Notes: generated by a model not told the origin, from the letters alone. 16,640 nt of DNA from Pseudomonadota bacterium (GCA_015222555.1 JADFVM010000234.1:1-16640); one strand, 5' to 3'. Numbered from the stretch's first letter, positions 1-6,042 are shown. A program made the numbers and translations.

Positions 1-16
1 AACCTTCTTAATATAT

Positions 17-36
17 CGCGGCAAGCCGCGGGGAAT
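17..36. repeat. GC-rich hairpin repeat, copy 1 (CGCGGC-aa-GCCGCG)
   Basis: A short perfect hairpin: CGCGGC at 17-22, two A, and GCCGCG at 25-30, followed by GGGAAT. It resembles two further copies at 5904-5928 and 6021-6042, where a GCaaGC-type hairpin is followed by GGGGTATTTA. It lies before nth and is probably a dispersed intergenic repeat. A role as a terminator for a gene to the left cannot be judged, because no T-tract follows. Confidence 0.5.
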
Positions 37-81
37 GCACCCGCTAGGGATTCAATGTAGAATAGTAAGGGCTTAGGTGTA

Positions 82-735
82 ATGAAAAAAAATGACATAG
101 ATGGGGTTATGGCTATCCTTAAAAAGGACGTCCGCCAATGGAAAACGCCTGCCGTCACCCTTGTAGCGAAAAATAGAGACCCTTTTCAGGTCTTGGTCAG
201 CTGCCTCATCTCACTGAGAACAAAGGATGAAGTGACAGGCGCAGCCTCAAAAAGATTATTTGCCCTTGCAGATAATCCAGAGGATATGCTTTCATTAAGT
301 CAATCTCAGGTTGAAAAGGCCATATATCCTGCCGGTTTTTATCGGAACAAGGCCAGAGATATTCTTGATATTTCAAGGATCCTTGTAGATAAATATAATT
401 CAATAGTTCCCGATGATATTGATGAACTCGTTAAATTAAAGGGTGTTGGAAGAAAAACGGCGAACCTTGTCGTCACGCTTGGCTACAATAAGCTTGGCAT
501 CTGTGTCGATATTCACGTCCATCGCATTACAAACCGGTGGGGCTATGTCAAAACAAAAACACCGGACCAGTCTGAAGTCGCCCTGAGAAAGAAACTGCCG
601 GAAAAACACTGGATAGAAATCAATGATCTCCTCGTTACCTTTGGCCAGAACCTCTGCACGCCTGTTTCACCTCACTGCAGCAAGTGCAGTTTATATGAGT
701 ATTGTGAGAGGGTAGGGGTCGAAAAAAGAAGGTAA
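82..735 (+). CDS. nth: Endonuclease III, DNA glycosylase/AP lyase
   Basis: Base-excision repair enzyme that removes oxidised pyrimidines and cleaves the abasic site by beta-elimination. The 217-residue length is normal for the family. The helix-hairpin-helix LKGVGRKTAN lies at about 119-128, with the Schiff-base lysine K125 and the catalytic aspartate D143 in VDIH. The C-terminal [4Fe-4S] loop is intact: C192-x6-C199-x2-C202-x5-C208. The ATG at 82 is the only sensible start, since an in-frame stop lies at 58-60. The ribosome-binding site is weak: AGGTG sits almost against the ATG, and a TAAGG lies farther upstream. It is followed by the FKBP gene, which has its own promoter, so the two need not be co-transcribed. 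Assignment is from visible motifs and is secure. Confidence 0.96.
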   Translation: MKKNDIDGVMAILKKDVRQWKTPAVTLVAKNRDPFQVLVSCLISLRTKDEVTGAASKRLFALADNPEDMLSLSQSQVEKAIYPAGFYRNKARDILDISRILVDKYNSIVPDDIDELVKLKGVGRKTANLVVTLGYNKLGICVDIHVHRITNRWGYVKTKTPDQSEVALRKKLPEKHWIEINDLLVTFGQNLCTPVSPHCSKCSLYEYCERVGVEKRR

Positions 736-755
736 CTTCCTGAGAACTATGTTAC

Positions 756-784
756 TTGACAAATTTTATCGATCACCCTATCTT
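756..784 (+). promoter_or_regulatory. Sigma-70-type promoter for the FKBP gene
   Basis: TTGACA at 756-761, a 17-nt spacer, and TATCTT at 779-784. The -35 is a perfect consensus. The predicted start near 791 gives a leader of about 27 nt containing AAGGAG (806-811), correctly spaced before the GTG at 818. Confidence 0.7.
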
Positions 785-817
785 TATTAGATAATTCTAT
801 TTATTAAGGAGAACATT

Positions 818-1246
818 GTGACAAAAGCAAAAGTAGGTGATAAGGTTATGGTGCACTACCGTGCCGCCTTTGAAGATGGAAAAATGTATGATTCTACAGA
901 TGGAAGACCGCCCTTTGAATTCACTATCGGCCAGAGGATGACCTTGCCAGGACTGGAAAATGCAGTTGTCGGTATGGAAGAGGGTGAAACAAAAAATGTG
1001 AATGTTCCACCGGAAGAGTTCTATGGACCTTATGTCGAAGATGTAATAGGCGTGGTAAACCGCGCCATGCTACCGCCGGAAATCGAACCTAAGGTGGGAC
1101 TGAGGCTGCAGACAAATGTTGAGGCAGGCAAAACAAGTAATGTGACGATCACAAAGATTGAAGGTGATAATATCACCCTTGATGGAAACCATCCCCTGGC
1201 AGGCAAGTCTCTCGTCTTAAAAGTTAAGTTGTTAGAGATATTCTAG
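818..1246 (+). CDS. FKBP-type peptidyl-prolyl isomerase, SlyD-like
   Basis: Cytoplasmic peptidyl-prolyl cis/trans isomerase and probable folding chaperone. No signal peptide is present. The N-terminal FKBP half runs from about 4 to 68 (VGDKVMVHYRA, then FEFTIGQ and LPGLENAVVGMEEGE). An insert-in-flap segment of about 70-122 follows, then the SlyD signature LDGNHPLAGKSL at 121-132 closing the FKBP fold. This order is that of SlyD and the short archaeal FKBPs. The histidine- and cysteine-rich metal-binding tail of E. coli SlyD is absent: the protein ends at 142 with LLEIF, so a role in nickel delivery is unlikely. The start is a GTG with AAGGAG six bases upstream, behind a good promoter at 756-784. 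It appears to be a single-gene unit. Confidence 0.92.
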   Translation: MTKAKVGDKVMVHYRAAFEDGKMYDSTDGRPPFEFTIGQRMTLPGLENAVVGMEEGETKNVNVPPEEFYGPYVEDVIGVVNRAMLPPEIEPKVGLRLQTNVEAGKTSNVTITKIEGDNITLDGNHPLAGKSLVLKVKLLEIF

Positions 1247-1388
1247 ATCCTTCAAGGGAATCCGACTTTCCCCTACATAAAGGTCACCCTGAGCTAGTCA
1301 AAGGCTTGCTTTTTTTGCCTGGAAGCCCTTGACTTGCTTATCACTGCGTGTTCTGCGCCTTTGCGGTTAATTCCCCCTTTCCCCCAGC

Positions 1389-1433
1389 ATTGTCCACTTA
1401 GAAAATTGCCTGTAGCTAATCTATCTGGACAAT
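1389..1433. repeat. Inverted repeat ATTGTCCA...TGGACAAT
   Basis: Eight-base perfect inverted arms at 1389-1396 and 1426-1433, 29 bases apart, in the 435-bp gene-free stretch between the FKBP gene and lexA (1247-1681). That stretch also holds the palindromic element at 1449-1527 and degenerate repeat-like text near 1282-1306 (GTCACCCTGAGCTAGTCAAAG). No coding potential is seen there. The arms could be a degraded element end or chance. Confidence 0.35.
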
Positions 1434-1448
1434 GAGAAGCTTAAGGTT

Positions 1449-1527
1449 CGTCATTCCCGCATTTTTTAAGCGGGAATCCATGACGCAGGGCTTTCTGGAT
1501 GCCCGATAAGAGCACTCGGGCATGACA
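1449..1527. repeat. Palindromic intergenic element, GTCATTCC...ATGACAAA family, copy 1
   Basis: Two tandem hairpins. The first pairs CGTCATTCCCGC (1449-1460) with GCGGGAAT...TGACG (1470-1485), with a small bulge. The second pairs ATGCCCGA (1499-1506) with TCGGGCAT (1516-1523). The unit begins GTCATTCC, contains CTGGAT and ends ATGACAAA. A related unit lies at 5931-6016. Such palindromic elements are common as non-coding dispersed repeats, and no protein is encoded here. Confidence 0.65.
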
Positions 1528-1646
1528 AATTGAGTAAAGCTTTGCAATAGCAAAAACTTGACCGGACAAGGCTGATTTTTTTCATGTTCTCCTTTTAGCG
1601 CACCAGCTAATAAAGGCCTATTCGCACTATCTCCTTATTTTTCTTC

Positions 1647-1675
1647 TTGACAGTGAACGTTCGTTCACCTATGAT
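1647..1675 (+). promoter_or_regulatory. lexA promoter, predicted leaderless
   Basis: TTGACA (1647-1652), exactly 17 nt, then TATGAT (1670-1675). This is a near-consensus sigma-70 promoter. The ATG starts at 1682, seven bases after the -10, which is where transcription should begin. The mRNA would therefore have no leader, consistent with the absence of a Shine-Dalgarno sequence before the gene. Confidence 0.85.
1653..1668. promoter_or_regulatory. SOS (LexA) operator filling the promoter spacer
   Basis: A perfect palindrome, GTGAAC-GTTC-GTTCAC. Its core GAAC-N4-GTTC is the LexA box known from Gram-positive bacteria rather than the CTGT-N8-ACAG box of E. coli. It occupies all but one base of the spacer between -35 and -10, so a bound LexA dimer would block RNA polymerase. 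This implies autoregulation of lexA and SOS control of the following polymerase gene. Confidence 0.85.
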
Positions 1676-1681
1676 TTTGTA

Positions 1682-2263
1682 ATGATAGAAAAGATATCAA
1701 AATGTCGAGTCGAGGCTCTGTCCGGTTTTTATCATGAGAAGGCCAGAATGCCTAGTTTCTCCGAGATGGCTGCACTCTGGGGGCTTCGCTCTAAAAATGC
1801 GGTGTCAAAAGTTGTGGGAAAACTGGAAGCTGCCGGACTTATTGCAAGAGATGACAAAGGCAGGCTTATCCCACGGGGCATAAAGTTCCCCATGAGAATC
1901 CTCGGCGTCGTCGAAGCCGGTTTTCCCAGCCCTGCAGAGGAAGAGCTTGCCGATACCATCTCCCTTGACGAGATGCTCATAAAAAACAGGTCGTCCACTT
2001 TTCTTCTTAAGGTTTCAGGCGATTCCATGTCTGATGCGGGGATATTGCCCGGAGACATGGTCATCGTTGACAGAGGAGAGACCGCTAAAAATGGAGATAT
2101 CGTAATCGCCGAAGTCGATGGCCAGTGGACCATGAAATACCTCAGAAAAAGAGGTGACAAGGTATTGCTTGTCCCTGCAAACCCAAATTACAAAGCCATA
2201 CGGCCTGAAAATGAACTGCTCATTGCCGGTGTTGTAACGTCGGTTATAAGGCAGTATCGATAA
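1682..2263 (+). CDS. lexA: LexA-family SOS repressor with a UmuD-like C-terminal domain
   Basis: Transcriptional repressor of the DNA-damage response that inactivates itself by RecA-stimulated cleavage. The 193-residue protein has a winged helix at about 1-65 (MPSFSEMAALWGLRSKNAVSK as recognition region). The cleavage bond is A79-G80 in VVEAGFPSPAEE. The peptidase S24 domain has nucleophile S115 in SGDSM and base K152 in TMKYL, 37 residues apart as in E. coli LexA. The segment GFPSPAEE, the SLDEMLI and DIVIAEVDGQ stretches resemble UmuD more than classical LexA. The protein may therefore serve both as repressor and as the cleavable partner of the polymerase encoded next. The start is fixed by the promoter and by the need for helix 1; there is no ribosome-binding site. 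Confidence 0.93.
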   Translation: MIEKISKCRVEALSGFYHEKARMPSFSEMAALWGLRSKNAVSKVVGKLEAAGLIARDDKGRLIPRGIKFPMRILGVVEAGFPSPAEEELADTISLDEMLIKNRSSTFLLKVSGDSMSDAGILPGDMVIVDRGETAKNGDIVIAEVDGQWTMKYLRKRGDKVLLVPANPNYKAIRPENELLIAGVVTSVIRQYR

Positions 2264-2292
2264 TGGGATATAAGGCCTGAAAAGAATTTTAG

Positions 2293-2366
2293 ACGGGATT
2301 AACAGGATGGACGGGGTAAAAATATAAAGACAGGCTTTAGGGTTCTTAAAATCCTGTGATCCTGTC
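2293..2366. repeat. Imperfect inverted repeat (ACAGGAT...ATCCTGT) between lexA and dinB
   Basis: GACGGGATTAACAGGAT at 2293-2309 pairs imperfectly with ATCCTGTGATCCTGTC at 2351-2366. This 'aacaggat / atcctgt' text is a repeat type met between genes in many bacteria. It fills most of the lexA-dinB gap and contains the GTG at 2356 that could be mistaken for the polymerase start. Confidence 0.55.
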
Positions 2367-2379
2367 AAAAAATCAAGCT

Positions 2380-3693
2380 ATGAATGACCAACCTATAAGA
2401 ATAGACAGATGGCCCAGTGCCATAATGCACCTCGATGCCGATGCCTTTTTTGCCTCCTGCGAGCAGGCCGTTAATCCCGGGCTTAAAGGGAAACCGGTCA
2501 TAACAGGGAAAGAGCGGGGAATCGTGGCTGCGGCAAGTTATGAGGCAAAGGCAAGGGGGGTAAAAAGGGGGATGCGGCTTTTTGAGGCAAAAAAGGTCTG
2601 CCCTGATCTGGTCTGCCTCCCCTCCGACTATGAGATATATTCTCTCTTTTCCCTCAGGATGTTTGAAATTGTAAGACGCTTTTCGCCCGATATTGAGGAA
2701 TATTCCATCGATGAAGCCTTTGTTGACCTCACAGGCTTAAGGCGAATCTTTCACTGTTCCTATGGAGATATAGCACGCAAAATACAGGAAACAGTTGAAA
2801 AGGAGCTGGGTATTACCATTTCCATTGGCGTCAGCCTGTCCAAAGTCCTTGCAAAGGTGGGATCAAAACATAAAAAACCGAAGGGCATTACCCTTATCCC
2901 GGGACGAGAGATAAGTCATTATCTTGCCGACCTCCTTCCGGACAAGATCTGGGGCATAGGGCCGAACACATCGGCGCTGCTTAAAAAACTCGGTGTGGGC
3001 AGTGCCCTTGACTTTGCAAAAAAAGATATTTCCTTTATAAAAAAGCATCTTTCCAAACCTTACGTGGAAGTATGGCATGAGCTGAACGGGCGCTCTGTTA
3101 TGGCTGTGAGCAACGAGGGGAGGAGTGACTATCAGTCTATAGGAAAGACAAAGACCTTTACACCCCCTTCCAGCGATGAAAGCTTTGTTTTTGCCCAGCT
3201 GTCGAAGAACCTGGAAAATGCCTGCATAAAGGTCAGGCGCCACCATCTTGCAGCCACAAGGCTTGTTGTGCTCCTTAAGGGACAGGATTTTGTCAATGAA
3301 GGCGCGGAAATCAAGCTAAGCCGGGCAACGGCTTATCCCGCAGAGCTTTTTGACGCCTTAAAAAAAGGTTTTTCAAAGATCTACAGTCAGGGCAGGTTAT
3401 ATCGCTCAACGGGCGTTGTTATGTCTGGTCTGGTGCCTGAGAACAAAGTTCAGTATTCTCTTTTTGACGACCTGTTAAAGGTTGAAAAGATATCCAGGAT
3501 ATATAATGTTGTCGATATGCTCTCTAAAAAGTTTGGCAAACATGCTGTCTGTCACGGCTCATCCCTTCCGGTCAGATTGCAGCTTCAATATGAAGGGGAA
3601 AGAGGGGATATCCCGGAGAGGAAGAAAGATCTGTTCAAGGGAGAAAACAGGCGTCAGAGGCTGGGGGTGCCGCTTCTGGGGATAAAGATATAG
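2380..3693 (+). CDS. dinB: Y-family DNA polymerase (DinB/Pol IV-like, UmuC-type context)
   Basis: Error-prone translesion DNA polymerase acting at stalled forks. From the ATG at 2380 the protein has 437 residues. Motif I HLDADAFFASCEQ places the metal-binding aspartate at D19 and the steric-gate phenylalanine at F24. The second metal motif EEYSIDEAF gives D111 and E112. The little-finger region is at about 245-350. QYSLF at 358-362 fits a beta-clamp-binding motif, leaving a tail of about 75 residues. An in-frame GTG at 2356 would add eight residues, but it lies inside an intergenic repeat and relatives usually start shortly before a W-P-x-A-I motif like the one at 11-15. Neither start has a good ribosome-binding site. 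It lies 116 bp after lexA with no promoter seen, so it is probably SOS-induced with lexA. Confidence 0.92.
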   Translation: MNDQPIRIDRWPSAIMHLDADAFFASCEQAVNPGLKGKPVITGKERGIVAAASYEAKARGVKRGMRLFEAKKVCPDLVCLPSDYEIYSLFSLRMFEIVRRFSPDIEEYSIDEAFVDLTGLRRIFHCSYGDIARKIQETVEKELGITISIGVSLSKVLAKVGSKHKKPKGITLIPGREISHYLADLLPDKIWGIGPNTSALLKKLGVGSALDFAKKDISFIKKHLSKPYVEVWHELNGRSVMAVSNEGRSDYQSIGKTKTFTPPSSDESFVFAQLSKNLENACIKVRRHHLAATRLVVLLKGQDFVNEGAEIKLSRATAYPAELFDALKKGFSKIYSQGRLYRSTGVVMSGLVPENKVQYSLFDDLLKVEKISRIYNVVDMLSKKFGKHAVCHGSSLPVRLQLQYEGERGDIPERKKDLFKGENRRQRLGVPLLGIKI

Positions 3694-3793
3694 GGCACCT
3701 CTAAAAATCCGCTGAAGTCGCGCTGGCGACATTGAGGACAGGCTCAAAATGCTTGTTTAGTTAGGTATTTACATTGTTTTGTTGGATTTATAC

Positions 3794-3902
3794 TTTAGTA
3801 ACTAAGAAATAAATTTCTGCGCTTTTCTGGCAGAAAATTTAGCTTCGCACAATCGCTCTTCGGAGAAAAGCTGTAGAAGACTTGATTTCGTGAAGGCACT
3901 TA
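3794..3902. repeat. Long dispersed repeat, copy 1 (inverted relative to 13687-13800)
   Basis: This 109-bp stretch matches the reverse complement of 13687-13800. Positions 3837-3902 are identical to 13752-13687 over 66 bp. The remainder is partly conserved, including TTTAGTAACT at the outer end. A hairpin AAATTTCTG (3811-3819) / CAGAAAATTT (3831-3840) corresponds to a differently sequenced hairpin in the other copy. It lies in the 271-bp gap between dinB and yjbQ; the rest of that gap (3694-3793) shows no recognisable feature. No coding potential. Probably a dispersed non-autonomous element. Confidence 0.85.
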
Positions 3903-3964
3903 CACCCTCAAGGGGATACTAAAAAGAGTCCAGTTTATCTGGGTTAAGTTAAAAGGAGTATTCA

Positions 3965-4366
3965 ATGATTAAATATATGGAGATAAAAAGCTCAAAGCGT
4001 TCGGAATTTATTGATATTACCGGTCATATCCAAAATTTAATAGATAAAGAGATTTCCACAGGTGATGGTATCTGCTATCTATACGTGCCTCATACGACGG
4101 CAGCCCTGACAATCAATGAAGGGGCCGATCCTTCCGTCAAGAGAGATATTGTGACGACCCTCACTGAACTGATACCGCATGTGGCTAATTATCAGCACAT
4201 GGAAGGCAACTCTGATGCGCATATCAAGGCAAGTCTTTTTGGCAGCTCAGAGGTTTTGCTAATCGAAAATGGGAGGCTTGCACTGGGCACATGGCAGGCG
4301 GTTTACTTCTGTGAATTTGATGGACCGAGAGAGAGAAAACTGGCAATAAAAATAATGGAAGGGTAA
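3965..4366 (+). CDS. yjbQ: YjbQ family protein (UPF0047)
   Basis: A 133-residue soluble protein of the YjbQ/UPF0047 family, named in databases as a secondary thiamine-phosphate synthase from weak in vivo activity. The true role is unsettled. Family hallmarks are present: VPHTTAALTINEGADPSV at about 41-58, HMEGNSDAHIKASLFG at 78-93, and the C-terminal ENGRLALGTWQAVYFCEFDGPR at 101-122. The conserved histidines H43, H78 and H86 are those thought to form a metal or phosphate site. The start has AGGAG (3954-3958) six bases before the ATG. It is followed by yggT after 70 bp. Length is normal for the family. Confidence 0.92.
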   Translation: MIKYMEIKSSKRSEFIDITGHIQNLIDKEISTGDGICYLYVPHTTAALTINEGADPSVKRDIVTTLTELIPHVANYQHMEGNSDAHIKASLFGSSEVLLIENGRLALGTWQAVYFCEFDGPRERKLAIKIMEG

Positions 4367-4396
4367 GTTTTTCTGAAAGCTTATGATATAAATATA

Positions 4397-4425
4397 TTGA
4401 CAAGGGAGGTGAATTAGTTTAATAA
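4397..4425 (+). promoter_or_regulatory. Possible yggT promoter overlapping a displaced Shine-Dalgarno-like sequence
   Basis: TTGACA at 4397-4402 is followed 17 nt later by TAATAA (4420-4425), a poor -10. The spacer contains AGGGAGGTGA (4403-4412), an excellent Shine-Dalgarno sequence. It sits 24 bases before the yggT ATG at 4437, too far for normal use, and no start codon lies nearer. Either transcription begins upstream and the spacing is odd, or this is a promoter giving a leader of about five bases. The sequence does not decide between them. Confidence 0.35.
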
Positions 4426-4436
4426 GTTAAATAGTT

Positions 4437-4736
4437 ATGTATATTATAGGTAATTTATTAGATGCCGTGGCCGTAGTTTTCGGCATGGCTCTCCAGCTGT
4501 ATATGTGGCTCATCATTGCAAGGGCTGTCTTGTCGTGGGTAAATCCCGACCCCTATAATCCAATCGTGCAGTTTCTATACAGGGTAACGGAGCCCGTGCT
4601 TTACTGGGTCAGGAAAAGAGTCCCGCTTGTGGCGGGTGGAATCGATTTATCACCACTGATTGTAATCTTTGCTATCTTCTTTTTGCAGAGCTTTCTGGTG
4701 AAAACTTTACGTCAACTGGCGAGCCAGTTGCAGTAA
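4437..4736 (+). CDS. yggT: YggT family membrane protein (YlmG-like)
   Basis: A 99-residue inner-membrane protein with two predicted transmembrane helices: about 9-32 (VAVVFGMALQLYMWLIIARAV) and about 68-90 (LSPLIVIFAIFFLQSF). Between them is the family loop SWVNPDPYNPIVQFLYRVTEPVL. Family members in Gram-positives and cyanobacteria are tied to cell division or nucleoid/plastid division, and the gene commonly precedes divIVA, as here. The biochemical function is unknown. The ATG at 4437 is required to keep the first helix complete, but its ribosome-binding site is oddly far away. The divIVA-type gene begins 17 bp after the stop. Confidence 0.93.
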   Translation: MYIIGNLLDAVAVVFGMALQLYMWLIIARAVLSWVNPDPYNPIVQFLYRVTEPVLYWVRKRVPLVAGGIDLSPLIVIFAIFFLQSFLVKTLRQLASQLQ

Positions 4737-4753
4737 AATTAGGAGGTATTACC

Positions 4754-5257
4754 ATGAAAATATCACCGCTTGACATTCAGCAACAAAAATTCCAGCGAGC
4801 TTTAAGAGGCTACGACATGCGTGACGTAGACTCTTTTATGGAGCTCATTTATAACGAGTTTGAGGATCTTAATAAGGAGAATGATGCGCTAAAAATGGCA
4901 TTGAGAGAAAAGACCAACCTTTCCGATGAACTGCTTGAGAGAGAAAAAACGCTAAAGGAAACAATGATGACAGCTCAGCAGGTAACTGAGGACATGAAGC
5001 TTAATGCCAGAAAAGAGGGCGAACTCATCGTGAGCCAGGCCGAAGTGCAGGCAGAAAGTCTCATTAATACTGCTCACAGCCGTCTTGCATCGCTTCTTGA
5101 TGACATAACAGAAGTAAAAAGACAGAGAGCGCAGTTCATAGCGTCCATGAAAGGGCTTGTCAACACTCACTCAAAAATGCTTGAAGTCGATGAGGGTGAA
5201 GATGACGGATTTAAAGAGGCTGAGGAAAAGTTGAAGTTTCTCAGAAAGGGCAAATAA
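4754..5257 (+). CDS. divIVA: DivIVA-domain coiled-coil protein
   Basis: A 167-residue cytoplasmic coiled-coil protein. The N-terminal DivIVA motif ISPLDIQQQKFQRALRGYD, followed by VDSFMELIYNEFEDL (about 3-39), is the lipid-binding segment that targets curved membrane at poles and septa in the family. A long coiled coil covers about 35-135, then an acidic and lysine-rich tail. It starts with a strong AGGAGGT seven bases before the ATG and lies just after yggT, the arrangement seen in Gram-positives and in deltaproteobacteria. A role in septum or pole organisation is inferred from the family; it has not been shown in Gram-negatives of this type. The operon ends at the terminator at 5285-5311. 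Confidence 0.9.
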   Translation: MKISPLDIQQQKFQRALRGYDMRDVDSFMELIYNEFEDLNKENDALKMALREKTNLSDELLEREKTLKETMMTAQQVTEDMKLNARKEGELIVSQAEVQAESLINTAHSRLASLLDDITEVKRQRAQFIASMKGLVNTHSKMLEVDEGEDDGFKEAEEKLKFLRKGK

Positions 5258-5284
5258 GTTTTTTCTCAATGATCAAGTGATCAG

Positions 5285-5311
5285 AAAAGGCCGGTCTTAC
5301 CGGCCTTTTTT
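5285..5311. terminator. Bidirectional rho-independent terminator
   Basis: Perfect ten-base stem AAAAGGCCGG (5285-5294) / CCGGCCTTTT (5300-5309) with a five-base loop, flanked by T-runs on both strands. It serves the divIVA operon on + and reaches into the stop codon of the convergent XRE gene (5310-5312) on -. Confidence 0.93.
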
Positions 5312-5642
5312 ATTTTAATGCTTTATATTTGGACATTTTCTGGCTTGCTTTCTTTCTGTCAAACTTGGCGGCCTGGAAAAAAGTGTGCGCATTTTCAGGA
5401 TCTATACCTTCCTTCATACACCATTCTCGATATCTTTCCAGTGCCGCAATTCCCCACAGCTCTGCAGGGTTGACATTGAGCGCCTCAGCCAGCTTATGCG
5501 CCATGGCCCGGTTGGGAGCCTTCAGTTTACTTTGTTCTGTTTGAGTAATGTATTGACCCGTCGTGCTTACAAGCTGGCCTAGCTCGTGAGCAGTAATCCC
5601 ATTATATTTACGAGCAACTTTTAAATATTTACCAAACCTCAT
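5310..5642 (-). CDS. Small XRE-family helix-turn-helix regulator
   Basis: A 110-residue DNA-binding protein. The HTH_3/Cro-CI domain covers about 4-62: MRFGKYLKVARKYNGITAHELGQLVSTTGQYITQTEQSK, ending with ALNVNPAELWG. A short C-terminal helical, basic stretch (about 66-110, RYREWCMKEGIDPENAHTFFQAAK then K-rich) shows no known domain. The target genes are unknown. The start has GGGGG about eight bases upstream of the ATG. The Shine-Dalgarno lies in the centre of a small palindrome at 5645-5661, which could be an autoregulatory site. It is convergent with divIVA, sharing the terminator. Confidence 0.88.
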   Translation of the reverse strand: MRFGKYLKVARKYNGITAHELGQLVSTTGQYITQTEQSKLKAPNRAMAHKLAEALNVNPAELWGIAALERYREWCMKEGIDPENAHTFFQAAKFDRKKASQKMSKYKALK

Positions 5643-5644
5643 AC

Positions 5645-5661
5645 AAGTAACCCCCTTACTT
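5645..5661. promoter_or_regulatory. Palindrome around the XRE gene ribosome-binding site
   Basis: AAGTAA-CCCCC-TTACTT (+ strand), six-base perfect arms. On the - strand the central GGGGG is the Shine-Dalgarno of the XRE gene. It could be an operator for the XRE dimer or an RNA hairpin that presents or hides the ribosome-binding site. Confidence 0.45.
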
Positions 5662-5820
5662 TTTGAATTTCCAGCCCATCTTATATAAAGGCAACTTAAA
5701 AATCCAGTTTTTTAAATTGAAAGGGCAGTGAGTAATCAATTGAGATATTCATATTGTATTAATAAGTTAAGCAGGGGAACAAAGTTGTATTGTCCTTATA
5801 TCGGCCGGTAGGGTTTGGTG

Positions 5821-5859
5821 AAAAAGTCGTCCTGTGGGGCAAATTTGGACCTACTTTTT
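5821..5859. terminator. Possible terminator hairpin downstream of the GH57 gene
   Basis: AAAAAGT (5821-5827) pairs with ACTTTTT (5853-5859), and GTCC (5829-5832) with GGAC (5847-5850), with a 14-base loop. Read on the - strand the stem ends in TTTTT, so it could terminate transcripts from the GH57 gene before the XRE gene. It lies in the 534-bp gene-free stretch 5643-6176, which also carries the repeats at 5901-6042 and nothing else I recognise. Confidence 0.45.
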
Positions 5860-5900
5860 AGGAACTTCAACTTTTATAAGGACCTGTTTTTAAAAAATAA

Positions 5901-6042
5901 CCCTCGCCGCAAGCAGCGGGGTATTTAGTTGTCATTCCGGGCTTGGCCCGGAATGCAGATTTATAAAGGGCTGGATTCCAGCGAAGTTTATGCCGAATGC
6001 GTTACGAGAATGACAAAACACAGCAAGCTGCGGGGTATTTAA
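5901..6042. repeat. Composite repeat: GTCATTCC...ATGACAAA element flanked by two GCaaGC hairpin repeats
   Basis: Two like-oriented hairpin repeats, at 5904-5928 and 6021-6042, share GCaaGC...GCGGGGTATTTA. Between them (5931-6016) lies a palindromic element with a perfect ten-base stem CATTCCGGGC (5933-5942) / GCCCGGAATG (5946-5955), an internal CTGGATTCC and the end GAATGACAAAA. The inner unit is related to 1449-1527 and the outer repeats to 17-36. Non-coding. Confidence 0.65.

Noticed and set aside
1282..1316. A terminator after the FKBP gene (AGGC...GCTTTTTTTGCCT)
   Set aside because: The stem is at most four pairs and the T-run is inside the arm; no convincing terminator was found there.
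1732..2160. A long open frame on the - strand opposite lexA
   Set aside because: Shadow of lexA; its translation has no recognisable family and lexA's motifs are unambiguous.
5901..6042. CRISPR array suggested by repeated hairpin units
   Set aside because: Only two imperfect repeats with one palindromic spacer-like element; no regular array and no cas genes.
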